Below, one piece after another: positions 1 to 9,319 of a stretch of 11,838 nt of DNA. A program made the translations under genes and the position numbers. Every line of letters begins with the position of its first letter. The stretch's first letter is position 1. The notes under the pieces were generated by a model, which did not search any database, was not told the origin of the DNA, and was given only the letters and a program-made list of their open reading frames with translations. Location: contig JAAVGX010000019.1 of NCBI GenBank assembly GCA_014800065.1, positions 1 to 11,838 on the forward strand. Reading direction: 5' to 3'. Source of the stretch: Bacteroidales bacterium. Its GTDB lineage: Bacteria; Bacteroidota; Bacteroidia; Bacteroidales; Muribaculaceae.

Positions 1-149
1 GTGATTGTAGCAGGATTAGTGTTCGGATTATAAGAACCTATCCTTTCAATAAATCTACCATCTCGTGGTGCCCTGCTATCGGCGATGACAATAGGATAGA
101 ACGCATAGTTCTTGCGACCATGACGTTGTAATCTAATTTTTGTTGCCAT
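1..149 (-). CDS. rpsP: 30S ribosomal protein S16 (partial, N-terminal part)
   Basis: Translating the minus strand from the ATG at 149-147 gives 49 residues that start [20 protein letters not shown] and continue with [23 protein letters not shown]. This is the characteristic N-terminus of ribosomal protein S16, a small-subunit protein that binds 16S rRNA and helps 30S assembly. The conserved KIRLxRxGxK and ADSRxxRDGRxIExxGxYNP segments are intact. The gene runs off the left edge of the window, so its C-terminal part is not visible. A strong Bacteroidota-type promoter lies 37 bp upstream on the same strand. The identification is essentially certain from sequence. Confidence 0.97.
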   Translation of the reverse strand, partial: MATKIRLQRHGRKNYAFYPIVIADSRAPRDGRFIERIGSYNPNTNPATI

Positions 150-185
150 TTCTGATTATTTTGGTTTTGTATTGTTTTGCGACCG

Positions 186-216
186 CAAAGGTACAACTTT
201 TTTTTGACAATCCAAA
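186..216 (-). promoter_or_regulatory. Bacteroidota-type promoter for rpsP
   Basis: The minus strand carries TTTG (216-213), a 19-nt spacer and TACCTTTG (193-186). This is a full match to the Bacteroidota primary-sigma consensus TTTG-N19-21-TAnnTTTG. It points toward rpsP and would give a 5' leader of roughly 30 nt. It lies back-to-back with the promoter at 242-272. Confidence 0.8.
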
Positions 217-241
217 ACTTTTTCGCCCCGGTAGAGATTTT

Positions 242-272
242 TTTGTTTTAATTCAATAAATCTGTAACTTTG
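242..272 (+). promoter_or_regulatory. Bacteroidota-type promoter for the 139-residue protein gene
   Basis: TTTG (242-245), a 19-nt spacer and TAACTTTG (265-272) match the Bacteroidota promoter consensus. It lies 23 bp before the ATG at 296, so the expected leader is short. It is divergent from the rpsP promoter, with 25 bp between the two -33 boxes. Confidence 0.78.
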
Positions 273-295
273 TCTGATCAACCTACACTACTTAT

Positions 296-715
296 ATGGA
301 ATTAAATGCGAGTTATGACGAGCTGACCTCTTACTTAAAGGAGCGTTTCGGACAGGCCGTCACGTTTTCATGCCCCGAAGATGGCCTGCTTCGGGTCACC
401 TATACCAAACGGATCCTCATCAAGGATGTCAACATCAACATCGCCATACGCTTTGAAGAGGTCAAACCCGATTCAGTACTCCTGGCTTACGATGGTGCTA
501 TGGGCTTGGATATGATTATCAGCGGTGCGCTCAGCTTCTTTACCGCTCACTATCCGGAGCTGAGTGCGGGTGTACATCCGCAGGACAACCACCGCATCCT
601 GATCAACCTCGCGGAAATTGAAAAAGCCGGGCCCGCAGTGGAAAACATAGCCCTAACCGATATTATTCCCGCCACAGACAGCATTAAAATTGAATTCTCC
701 CTAAAAACGCCCTAA
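296..715 (+). CDS. Conserved-looking hypothetical protein, 139 residues
   Basis: I do not recognise a named family. The product is 139 residues, soluble, with no signal peptide and no membrane segment. The N-terminus (about 1-25) looks helical. Residues about 28-65 look like a run of beta-strands (LLRVTYTKRILI, VNINIAIRF, SVLLAYDG). A hydrophobic amphipathic stretch (LDMIISGALSFF, 71-82) follows, with more strands near 100-105 and 129-136. The single Cys (26) and the lack of any obvious His/Asp cluster give no hint of an enzyme. The start at 296 is supported by a consensus promoter 23 bp upstream. No Shine-Dalgarno is seen, as is normal for Bacteroidota. It is transcribed away from rpsP and separated from the next gene by that gene's own promoter, so it is probably monocistronic. 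Function is unknown. Confidence 0.8.
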   Translation: MELNASYDELTSYLKERFGQAVTFSCPEDGLLRVTYTKRILIKDVNINIAIRFEEVKPDSVLLAYDGAMGLDMIISGALSFFTAHYPELSAGVHPQDNHRILINLAEIEKAGPAVENIALTDIIPATDSIKIEFSLKTP

Positions 716-719
716 TTTT

Positions 720-750
720 TTTGAAGTTATAAATATTATTTGTATATTTG
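720..750 (+). promoter_or_regulatory. Bacteroidota-type promoter for the lipoprotein gene
   Basis: TTTG (720-723), a 19-nt spacer and TATATTTG (743-750) fit the Bacteroidota consensus. The box begins five bases after the upstream stop codon. Its position decides the start of the next gene: the in-frame TTG at 748 lies inside the -7 box and could not be translated from this transcript, so the ATG at 778 is used. Confidence 0.75.
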
Positions 751-777
751 GGCCGAAAACCTCAAAAAAAGCTAAAT

Positions 778-1575
778 ATGAAACGTTTCTTGCTTCTTTT
801 CTCCGTTGTAGGAATGGTGATGTTAGGCGCATGTACGAGCGAACCATTCGACAAAGAACCTGATGTTGAATTCCCCTTGAAGGTAGTTGAAAACGGATGC
901 CCTGTACAAGGCGATGTGGATTTTGACATCCTCAACCAATATCAGGGAGGAATTGAGGATGCTACCTACACCTCCGCTGAAGGGCTATTGTACATAAAGG
1001 ACGACTTGACCAAGGGTAAATGGGAACTCGACACTGAGGTCTACGTTGGTGGCGAGAGTTATCTACCTTCGCGAATTATTGTGAAGGATGGCATGCAGTG
1101 GGAACCGGTCATGCTTTTTTCTTGCGCTACAGGACCTACCGCTTTTGCCACAGCGCTCAGGGTTGTCAATAAAGTTCTTAATAGGGACTATGATGTATAT
1201 GTAGCCCGTAAATTTTCGGTTGATGCAGAAAAATATAAACTTAAGCTGGGCAACCTTTCTTGCAATGTTGCAATGGCTGATAAACAAACTATCGTTCTGT
1301 CATATGAAATAAGGTTTGAAAACGGACGAACCCATAATGGAGGATACTTCCTTGAGTTCTGCTACTATACCAAGACCGAACCGCTGAATTTTGACGATGG
1401 CAATAACCTGCGTTTCAATTCTGTAGCGGAGGCCTATGACTGGCTCATAGAACAATTCGAGACCAATCTCGGTGAACAAGTGAATCTCAACTGGTTAGGT
1501 GGGGCAATTTATGATAATCCATACTTCTACCTTTCCACACTGAAAGCAGAACGCGACAAGTTTGCGGGAGTATAA
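778..1575 (+). CDS. Predicted lipoprotein of unknown function, 265 residues
   Basis: The N-terminus MKRFLLLFSVVGMVMLGAC is a classical lipoprotein signal: KR at positions 2-3, a hydrophobic core at 4-16, and lipobox LGA-C with the lipidated Cys at 19. The mature protein should be anchored in the outer or inner membrane. The rest (20-265) has no further membrane segment and alternates beta-rich and aromatic stretches (for example TIVLSYEIRF at 171-180 and GGYFLEFCYY at 188-197). A C-terminal helix-like part around 216-229 (VAEAYDWLIEQFET) follows. I do not recognise a family; a NigD-like or other Bacteroidales surface lipoprotein fold is possible but unproven. An in-frame TTG at 748 is rejected as start because it overlaps the promoter. 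By eye the gene is more A/T-rich and less codon-biased than the metabolic genes downstream, which fits low expression or a younger accessory gene. It is probably monocistronic. Confidence 0.85.
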   Translation: MKRFLLLFSVVGMVMLGACTSEPFDKEPDVEFPLKVVENGCPVQGDVDFDILNQYQGGIEDATYTSAEGLLYIKDDLTKGKWELDTEVYVGGESYLPSRIIVKDGMQWEPVMLFSCATGPTAFATALRVVNKVLNRDYDVYVARKFSVDAEKYKLKLGNLSCNVAMADKQTIVLSYEIRFENGRTHNGGYFLEFCYYTKTEPLNFDDGNNLRFNSVAEAYDWLIEQFETNLGEQVNLNWLGGAIYDNPYFYLSTLKAERDKFAGV

Positions 1576-1599
1576 CCCCCACATTAATACTTACATTTG

Positions 1600-1629
1600 A
1601 GGCGCCGTTGTCAGCTGACAACGGCGCCT
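1600..1629. terminator. Perfect 30-bp palindrome, likely bidirectional terminator
   Basis: The sequence is a perfect inverted repeat with half-site AGGCGCCGTTGTCAG and no spacer. It sits between two convergent genes, 24 bp after the lipoprotein stop and 4 bp before the acetyltransferase stop on the other strand. A G/C-rich stem of about 12-13 bp with a tiny loop would form in either transcript. The following bases are only moderately U-rich, so the terminator call rests mainly on position and symmetry. Confidence 0.72.
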
Positions 1630-1633
1630 TGTG

Positions 1634-2107
1634 TTATTTGAGCACCGAAATCGTCATTATGCCATCTATTGGTATGAATCCCTCGTGGGCGAATATGTTC
1701 AAGGCCGAATCGCGCGTCTTTAAGTACAACCGGGTCACACCCACACGCCGCGCTATCTCCTTCAGATGTTCCACTATAGCGGTGGCGATGCCCTGACGTC
1801 GATGCTCGGGGCGTACATAGAGATTCACAATATCAGCGCAGGCTCCATTGGGATTATCGGGCCCGGGCATAGCGCTGTAAAAATTCAAGGCACCGCATCC
1901 AACAGCTTCGCCCCCGGGCGTTGCCAGCACGGCATAGTGAGCCCCTCCGGGTACCTGACGCAGAAAATAAGCGCGGCTCTCCGATTCCAGTCGTTCGCGC
2001 TCGGCATCGGTCATCTCTTTGCATTGATTACACAAAACCTCCATCCGCCAGTTTACCAGCGTGGTCAAATCCTCTGTGTGGATTACGGGTATCTTTTCGT
2101 TCCTCAT
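1634..2107 (-). CDS. GNAT family N-acetyltransferase, 157 residues
   Basis: The product has the single-domain layout of GCN5-related acetyltransferases, which move an acetyl group from acetyl-CoA to an amine. Motif A, the pantetheine/pyrophosphate-binding core, is seen at residues 93-115: IVNLYVRPEHRRQGIA followed by TAIVEHL, with the RRQGIA loop at 103-108. Before it are beta-strands (HYAVLAT, 57-63; EAVGCGALNFY, 67-77). After it is motif B (TRLYLKTRDSALNIFAHEGF, 125-144), including the typical helix leading to the aromatic residue of x-x-x-GF. The length is normal for the family. The substrate cannot be read from sequence; small molecule, peptide or antibiotic are all possible. No canonical promoter is seen upstream on the minus strand between 2108 and 2330, so how it is expressed is unclear. 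Confidence 0.93.
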   Translation of the reverse strand: MRNEKIPVIHTEDLTTLVNWRMEVLCNQCKEMTDAERERLESESRAYFLRQVPGGAHYAVLATPGGEAVGCGALNFYSAMPGPDNPNGACADIVNLYVRPEHRRQGIATAIVEHLKEIARRVGVTRLYLKTRDSALNIFAHEGFIPIDGIMTISVLK

Positions 2108-2277
2108 GGCTTCTTCTTTAAATATATCGTTTCAACACCGCACAAGGGCAAAAAGTTGACCAAATTGAAGATATTGCCGTGAAAATCAACACCACTCGCC
2201 ATTTCGTCATTCTGTGAAGATTATTATGAGTAAAAATGCCGTCCTGCACGGCCTGATACACGGCCTGAGTCATATCG
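2108..2277. other. Intergenic region between divergent acetyltransferase and lysC, with a 9-bp direct repeat
   Basis: No gene is supported here. A minus-strand open frame at 2118-2312 would encode 64 residues (MQIYKKNQKHANDM...), but it has no recognisable domain and no promoter. The notable feature is a 9-bp direct repeat ACGGCCTGA at 2248-2256 and 2260-2268 (12-bp period), ending 9 bp before the -33 box of the lysC promoter. A short inverted repeat GCCGT/ACGGC (2238-2242/2248-2252) overlaps the first copy. This is a candidate operator or activator site; the binding protein is unknown. Confidence 0.4.
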
Positions 2278-2309
2278 TTTGCGTGCTTTTGATTTTTTTT
2301 GTAAATTTG
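2278..2309 (+). promoter_or_regulatory. Bacteroidota-type promoter for lysC-lysA
   Basis: TTTG (2278-2281), a 20-nt spacer and TAAATTTG (2302-2309) fit the Bacteroidota consensus. Transcription would start near 2316, giving a leader of about 100 nt before the lysC ATG at 2414. Confidence 0.75.
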
Positions 2310-2359
2310 CAAGCTGTAATTATATACAACGGCTTGTTCGTTGTTTCTTTATCATTTAA

Positions 2360-2404
2360 GTTAAAATCTTAACCTTTGAATTTTATTGCTGAAATTCAAT
2401 TTTT
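2360..2404 (+). promoter_or_regulatory. A/T-rich hairpins in the lysC leader
   Basis: Two inverted repeats lie just before the lysC start: GTTAA/TTAAC (2360-2364/2369-2373) and a perfect 8-bp pair TTGAATTT/AAATTCAA (2376-2383/2392-2399) followed by five T. The second ends 14 bp before the ATG. It could be a weak attenuator or could hide the ribosome-binding region, but its A/T-rich stem would be unstable. The leader is too short for a lysine riboswitch. Confidence 0.3.
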
Positions 2405-2413
2405 GAACGGTAA

Positions 2414-3726
2414 ATGAAAGTACTTAAGTTCGGCGGAACCTCGGTAGGTTCGGCCGCCCGTATCAAACATGTGGCCGACCTCATTGTGCGCCAGGGAAAG
2501 AATATTATTGTCCTCTCGGCCATGAGCGGCACCACCAACGCTCTGGTGGAAATTTCAGACTACCTGAGCAAAGGTAATATACCCGGAGCCCAGGAAACCC
2601 TTAACAACCTTGAGGCTAAATATGCCGCCGTAGTAAACGAATTACTCACCGACCGCGCAAGCCGTGAAACTGCTGTGGCGGCTCTCGGACGCTCATTCTT
2701 CCTCATTCGTTCATACTTCTCGGAGACTTTCTCCGAAGCCGGTGAGAAGGAAATCCTTGCCCAAGGCGAACTCATTTCAACCGCTCTCATGCTGGCCTAC
2801 CTACGAGAGAAAGGTGTAAATGCCGTGATGCTCCCCGCACTGGAGTACATGCGCACTCTTGAATCGGGCGAACCCGACATGAGCCACATCTCCGTACGCC
2901 TCAAACGATTGCTCGAACTCGAAGCCGCAGCCGACATATACATCACCCAAGGCTACATATGCCTCAACAGCCGGGGAGGAATCGACAACCTCCAGCGTGG
3001 TGGCTCCGATTACACCGCAAGCATCATCGGTGCCGTGCTGCCTGCCGAGGAAATTCAGATCTGGACCGACATCGACGGCATGCACAACAACGACCCCCGA
3101 TTCGTGGAGGGAACACGCCCCGTACACGAACTCCACTTCGAGGAGGCCGCCGAGCTCGCTTATTTCGGAGCGAAGATTCTTCACCCCTCCTGTGTCCTCC
3201 CGGCAAAACTTGCAAATATCCCCGTGCGTCTGCTCAACACTATGGAGCCCGACGCGCCCGGTACACTCATATATAATATGCCCCCCGATGGAAAAATCAA
3301 AGCCATCGCGGCAAAGGACGGTATAACTGCCGTGAAAATCAAAAGCGGACGTATGCTCCTGGCTTACGGCTTCCTGCATAAGGTGTTCGAAACTTTTGAA
3401 AACCACAGAACCAGCATCGACATGATGGCAACCAGCGAAGTGGGCGTGACGGTAACCGTCGACAACGATTCTCGCCTCGCTGCAATTATCGACGACCTCA
3501 AGGAATTCGCCACCGTCAATGTTGACCGCGACATGGTCATAATATGCGTCGTCGGCGACCTCAACTGGCTCAACGCCGGATATGAAGCGCAGGTAGTAAA
3601 CGCTTTAGGCGACATCCCCATCCGAATGATTTCATATGGCGGCAGTGCCTACAATATTTCAATCCTCGTGCGCCGACAGGACAAACTGGAGGCGCTGAAA
3701 CGTCTTAGCAAAAGCCTTTTCTCTGC

Positions 3727-3730
<4 letters not shown>
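2414..3730 (+). CDS. lysC: Aspartokinase (monofunctional), lysine/threonine/methionine pathway
   Basis: Aspartate kinase phosphorylates L-aspartate with ATP, the committed step toward lysine, diaminopimelate, threonine and methionine. The 438-residue product is a monofunctional kinase with no homoserine dehydrogenase domain. The amino acid kinase domain (about 1-290) has the ATP/aspartate signature KFGGTSVGS (5-13), the GEL segment with a conserved Glu at 119, RGGSDYTA (195-202), WTDIDGMHNNDPR (217-229) and FGAKILHP (251-258). Two ACT regulatory domains follow, roughly 300-365 (including MATSEVGV, 338-345) and 370-432 (including GGSAYNISILV, 409-419). They imply feedback control by an end-product amino acid. 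The stop overlaps the lysA start (ATGA), so the two are translationally coupled. That coupling suggests lysine or diaminopimelate as main product and probable effector. Confidence 0.96.
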
Positions 3731-6511
<2,781 letters not shown>

Positions 6512-6527
6512 AATCGAATCAGTAAAG

Positions 6528-6613
6528 TTGTCAAAATGTCAAGTTGTCAAAATGTCAAGATGTCAAGATGTCAAAATGTCAAATTGACAAATTGACAAAA
6601 TGACAACTTGACC
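6528..6613. repeat. 8-nt tandem repeat that switches orientation
   Basis: Seven tandem 8-nt units of form (T/A)TGTCAA(A/G) run from 6528 to 6583. Three units of form (T/A)TGACAA(A/C) and a partial one (TTGACC) follow from 6584 to 6613. TTGACA is the reverse complement of TGTCAA, so the array is a direct block followed by its inverted block. The junction is the perfect palindrome TGTCAAATTGACA (6578-6590). The array can fold into a long imperfect hairpin of about 30 bp per arm. It starts 16 bp after the ABC-F stop and ends 20 bp before the Dabb gene. It may act as a terminator or mRNA-stabilising stem, or may be a slippage-prone simple repeat. Confidence 0.85.
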
Positions 6614-6632
6614 CCCTCAAAAAAACAAAAAT

Positions 6633-6929
6633 ATGGTTAAGCACATTGTTATGTTCCGCCTCAACGGAACTCCCGAAGAAAAAGCCGCCCTCGGGGCTCA
6701 ATTCAAAACCGCTATCGAAGCCCTTCCCGCTCAAATCGAACAGCTCGACGCCGTAGAAGTTGGCCTCAACGACGGTCCTGCCGAAGGAAACTGGGACATC
6801 GTCCTCACAGCCCTCAGCGCCGACTACGAAGCCCTCAACGCCTACGCCGTACATCCCGCACATGTGGCCTGTGTGGCAATAATCAAGGCCGCAATTAACC
6901 AGCGCGCCTGCGTGGACTACGTCTGCTGA
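6633..6929 (+). CDS. Dabb (stress-responsive alpha/beta barrel) domain protein, 98 residues
   Basis: The protein begins MVKHIVMFRL, the usual first strand of the Dabb family. It continues with the family's helix (TPEEKAALGAQFKTAIEALP, 13-32), a strand (AVEVGLND, 41-48), NWDIVLTALSADYEALNAYAVHPAHVACVAII (58-89) with the typical HP-x-H segment, and a final strand (RACVDYVC). These small dimeric ferredoxin-like barrels are about 95-110 residues, so it is full length. In bacteria their roles are mostly unknown; a few relatives are cyclases or stress-induced proteins. The start follows an A-rich leader with no Shine-Dalgarno. No consensus promoter was seen between the repeat array and the ATG, so it may be co-transcribed with the ABC-F gene. 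Confidence 0.9.
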   Translation: MVKHIVMFRLNGTPEEKAALGAQFKTAIEALPAQIEQLDAVEVGLNDGPAEGNWDIVLTALSADYEALNAYAVHPAHVACVAIIKAAINQRACVDYVC

Positions 6930-6982
6930 TTCGCAACACTAATTCTATACCCGGCCCTCGAACATTCTTCCTTAAAATTAAA

Positions 6983-7014
6983 TTTGTATTATTGAGGGAT
7001 ATTATTTATCTTTG
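6983..7014 (+). promoter_or_regulatory. Bacteroidota-type promoter for the galactose operon
   Basis: TTTG (6983-6986), a 20-nt spacer and TATCTTTG (7007-7014) fit the consensus. Transcription starting near 7021 would give a leader of about 65 nt before galK. No clear operator was recognised. Confidence 0.78.
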
Positions 7015-7086
7015 TGCAAAATGTGCGCAGAGCACTTTGCTGCACTATTTGCTGATTAATTGTAACACCTAAAATATTCCTAAACC

Positions 7087-8238
7087 ATGGAACTTCAGAA
7101 AAAAATCGACACCACCTTCGAACAGCGTTTCGGCGGACACGGCAACATCTACGCTTCTGCCGGACGTATCAACCTCATCGGCGAACACACCGACTACAAC
7201 GGCGGATTCGTATTCCCCGGTGCTATCGACAAGGTAATCATGGCCGAAATTCGCCCTAATGATTCCGACAAAGTTCGCGTCTACTCCATCGACATCGACG
7301 ACTACGCCGAATTCGGCCTCAACGAAGCCGACGCTCCCGCTGCTTCTTGGGCGCGTTACATATTCGGCGTGTGCCGCGAAATCATCAAGCGCGGTGGTAA
7401 GGTGGCCGGATTCGATGCCGTTTTCGCAGGTAACGTACCCCTGGGTGCCGGCCTCAGCTCTTCAGCTGCCCTCGAATCTTGCTTCGCTTTCGCTCTAAAC
7501 GACCTCTTCAACGGTAACTCTATCGATAAGTTCGAGCTCGCACGAATCGGACAAAGCACCGAGCACAACTATTGCGGCGTGAACTGCGGAATCATGGACC
7601 AGTTCGCTTCCGTTTTCGGCAAAAAAGACCATCTCATTCGTCTGGACTGCCGTTCTATGGAATATGAATACTTCCCCTTCCATCCCCAAGGTTACTCCCT
7701 CGTGCTGGTCGACTCAGTTGTGAAGCACGAACTGGCCGACTCGCCCTACAACAAGCGTCGTGCAAGCTGCGAACGCGTTGCCAAGCGTCTGGGCGTGGAA
7801 ACGCTCCGCGATGCAACTATGGAAATGCTCGATGCCGCTAAAGGCGACATCTCTGCCGAGGACTACTTCCGCGCCAAATTCGTCATCGAAGAAAAAGAAC
7901 GCGTCCTCGCCGTTTGCGATGCCCTCATGGCAGGCGACTACGACACCGTAGGTAAACTCATGTACGCAACCCACAACGGCCTCTCGAAGGACTACGAAGT
8001 ATCTTGCGAAGAGCTCGACTTCCTCAACGACCTCGCAAAAGAATGCGGCGTAACAGGTTCTCGAATCATGGGCGGTGGATTCGGCGGTTGCACCATCAAC
8101 CTCGTGAAAGACGAACTTCTCCCCCACTTCATCGAAGAAGCAAAAACACGCTTCAACGAAAAGTACGGTCACGAACCCAAAATCTACGAAGTTATTATCT
8201 CCGACGGTGCCCGTAAGGTTGCCGAAGCTGCTCATTAA
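7087..8238 (+). CDS. galK: Galactokinase
   Basis: GalK phosphorylates alpha-D-galactose with ATP to galactose-1-phosphate, the entry step of the Leloir pathway. The 383-residue product has the usual GHMP-kinase length. The galactokinase signature GRINLIGEHTDYNGGFVFP is at 26-44, with the substrate residues E33, H34 and D36 and catalytic Arg 27. The ATP phosphate loop VPLGAGLSSSAALE is at 117-130. The catalytic Asp lies in CGIMDQ (D171), and the third GHMP motif GSRIMGGGFGGCTINLV is at 324-340. No key residue is missing. It is the first gene behind a consensus promoter and is followed by galE after a hairpin. Codon use is strongly biased toward C-ending codons, which suggests good expression. 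Confidence 0.97.
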   Translation: MELQKKIDTTFEQRFGGHGNIYASAGRINLIGEHTDYNGGFVFPGAIDKVIMAEIRPNDSDKVRVYSIDIDDYAEFGLNEADAPAASWARYIFGVCREIIKRGGKVAGFDAVFAGNVPLGAGLSSSAALESCFAFALNDLFNGNSIDKFELARIGQSTEHNYCGVNCGIMDQFASVFGKKDHLIRLDCRSMEYEYFPFHPQGYSLVLVDSVVKHELADSPYNKRRASCERVAKRLGVETLRDATMEMLDAAKGDISAEDYFRAKFVIEEKERVLAVCDALMAGDYDTVGKLMYATHNGLSKDYEVSCEELDFLNDLAKECGVTGSRIMGGGFGGCTINLVKDELLPHFIEEAKTRFNEKYGHEPKIYEVIISDGARKVAEAAH

Positions 8239-8246
8239 TTAATATA

Positions 8247-8279
8247 GGCTCCGCGTACTTCTTAGGAATTCGCGGAGCC
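8247..8279 (+). promoter_or_regulatory. Intercistronic hairpin between galK and galE
   Basis: GGCTCCGCG (8247-8255) and CGCGGAGCC (8271-8279) form a perfect 9-bp stem with a 15-nt loop. It starts 8 bp after the galK stop and ends 14 bp before the galE ATG. No T-run follows, so it is not a typical intrinsic terminator. An mRNA-stability or processing element, or a partial attenuator that keeps galK expression above the downstream genes, is more likely. Confidence 0.65.
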
Positions 8280-8293
8280 ATGAATACTTACTT

Positions 8294-9319
8294 ATGAAAG
8301 AAACAGTACTTGTCTCCGGCGGCGCCGGATATATCGGAACACATACAACCGTGGCCCTCATCGAAGCAGGCTACGACGTCGTCGTTATCGACAACTTCTC
8401 CAACTCCGACCCTTCTGCTCTAAAGGGAGTCGAAGAAATCGTTGGACGGAAAATCGATTTCGAGGAAGTGGACACATGCAATAAGGACGCTCTCCGGAAG
8501 GTGTTTGAAAAATATAAGTTCAACACCGTAATTCACTTCGCAGCTTACAAAGCTGTGGGGGAATCAATGAGCGAACCACTGAAGTACTATCAGAACAACC
8601 TGGTCAGCTACATGAACATTCTGGAGCTGATGAAGGAGTTCAACCGCCCGAACATACTGTTCTCTTCTTCGGCTACAGTCTATGGCGATGCCGAAAAACT
8701 ACCCGTAACCGAACAAACTCCGCGCCAGCCGGCAACTTCGCCTTATGGCAACACAAAGCAGATTGCCGAGGATATCCTCCGCGACTGCTGCCGCGCATAT
8801 GAGGGCATGTATGGTATCGCCTTACGCTACTTCAACCCTATCGGTGCTCATCCTTCTGCTCTAATCGGCGAACTCCCCCGGGGCGTACCCAACAACCTGG
8901 TGCCTTTCATCACTCAGACTGCCGCCGGCATTCGCCCGATGCTTTCGGTGTTCGGTAGCGACTACAACACTCCCGATGGAACATGCCTGCGCGACTACAT
9001 CGACGTCGTTGACCTCGCAAAAGCACACGTCGCCGCTGTGAACCGTATGGTCGACCATCGTATGAAAGCAAAATATGAAATTTTCAACGTCGGTACAGGT
9101 AAGCCTCTCTCGGTGCTCGAACTTATAACTCGATTCGAAAAGGCAAACGACCTCAAACTTCCTTACAAGATGGTCGACCGTCGTCCCGGCGATGTTCCCG
9201 CTGTCTGGGCCGACACCGCCGTGGCTAACAAAGAACTCGGTTGGACTGCCGAGCGTAATATCGACGATACTCTCCGTGCCGCTTGGGCATGGGAAAAACA
9301 TATCCGCAACATCAAATGA
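8294..9319 (+). CDS. galE: UDP-glucose 4-epimerase
   Basis: GalE interconverts UDP-galactose and UDP-glucose using bound NAD. The 341-residue protein is an extended short-chain dehydrogenase. The Rossmann glycine motif GGAGYIG is at 9-15, and DNFSNS at 33-38 is the usual segment after strand 2. HFAAYKAVGES is at 81-91. The catalytic Ser is in SSSATVYG (S126), and the YxxxK pair is Y151/K155 in SPYGNTK. RYFNPIGAHPSALIGE at 178-193 and RDYIDVVDLAKAH from 233 are also typical. Length and motif spacing match E. coli GalE closely. The ATG at 8294 follows an intercistronic hairpin. The stop overlaps the galM start by four bases. In the operon it would link UDP-galactose to the UDP-glucose pool. Confidence 0.97.
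   Translation: MKETVLVSGGAGYIGTHTTVALIEAGYDVVVIDNFSNSDPSALKGVEEIVGRKIDFEEVDTCNKDALRKVFEKYKFNTVIHFAAYKAVGESMSEPLKYYQNNLVSYMNILELMKEFNRPNILFSSSATVYGDAEKLPVTEQTPRQPATSPYGNTKQIAEDILRDCCRAYEGMYGIALRYFNPIGAHPSALIGELPRGVPNNLVPFITQTAAGIRPMLSVFGSDYNTPDGTCLRDYIDVVDLAKAHVAAVNRMVDHRMKAKYEIFNVGTGKPLSVLELITRFEKANDLKLPYKMVDRRPGDVPAVWADTAVANKELGWTAERNIDDTLRAAWAWEKHIRNIK

Noticed and set aside
748..777. Upstream TTG start extending the lipoprotein by 10 residues
   Set aside because: The TTG lies inside the -7 promoter box, and the extension would put a charged tail before the signal peptide.
2118..2312. Possible 64-residue minus-strand gene upstream of the acetyltransferase
   Set aside because: No promoter, domain or codon bias supports it, and it overlaps the lysC promoter region.
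2310..2413. Lysine riboswitch upstream of lysC
   Set aside because: The leader is about 100 nt, much shorter than the lysine aptamer, and no multi-helix junction is seen.
2801..3406. Long minus-strand open frame (201 codons) inside lysC
   Set aside because: It lies wholly antisense to a well-supported enzyme, has no recognisable domain, and is explained by the biased codon use of lysC.
6528..6613. CRISPR-like array
   Set aside because: The period is only 8 nt with no unique spacers, and the units reverse orientation; no cas genes are present.
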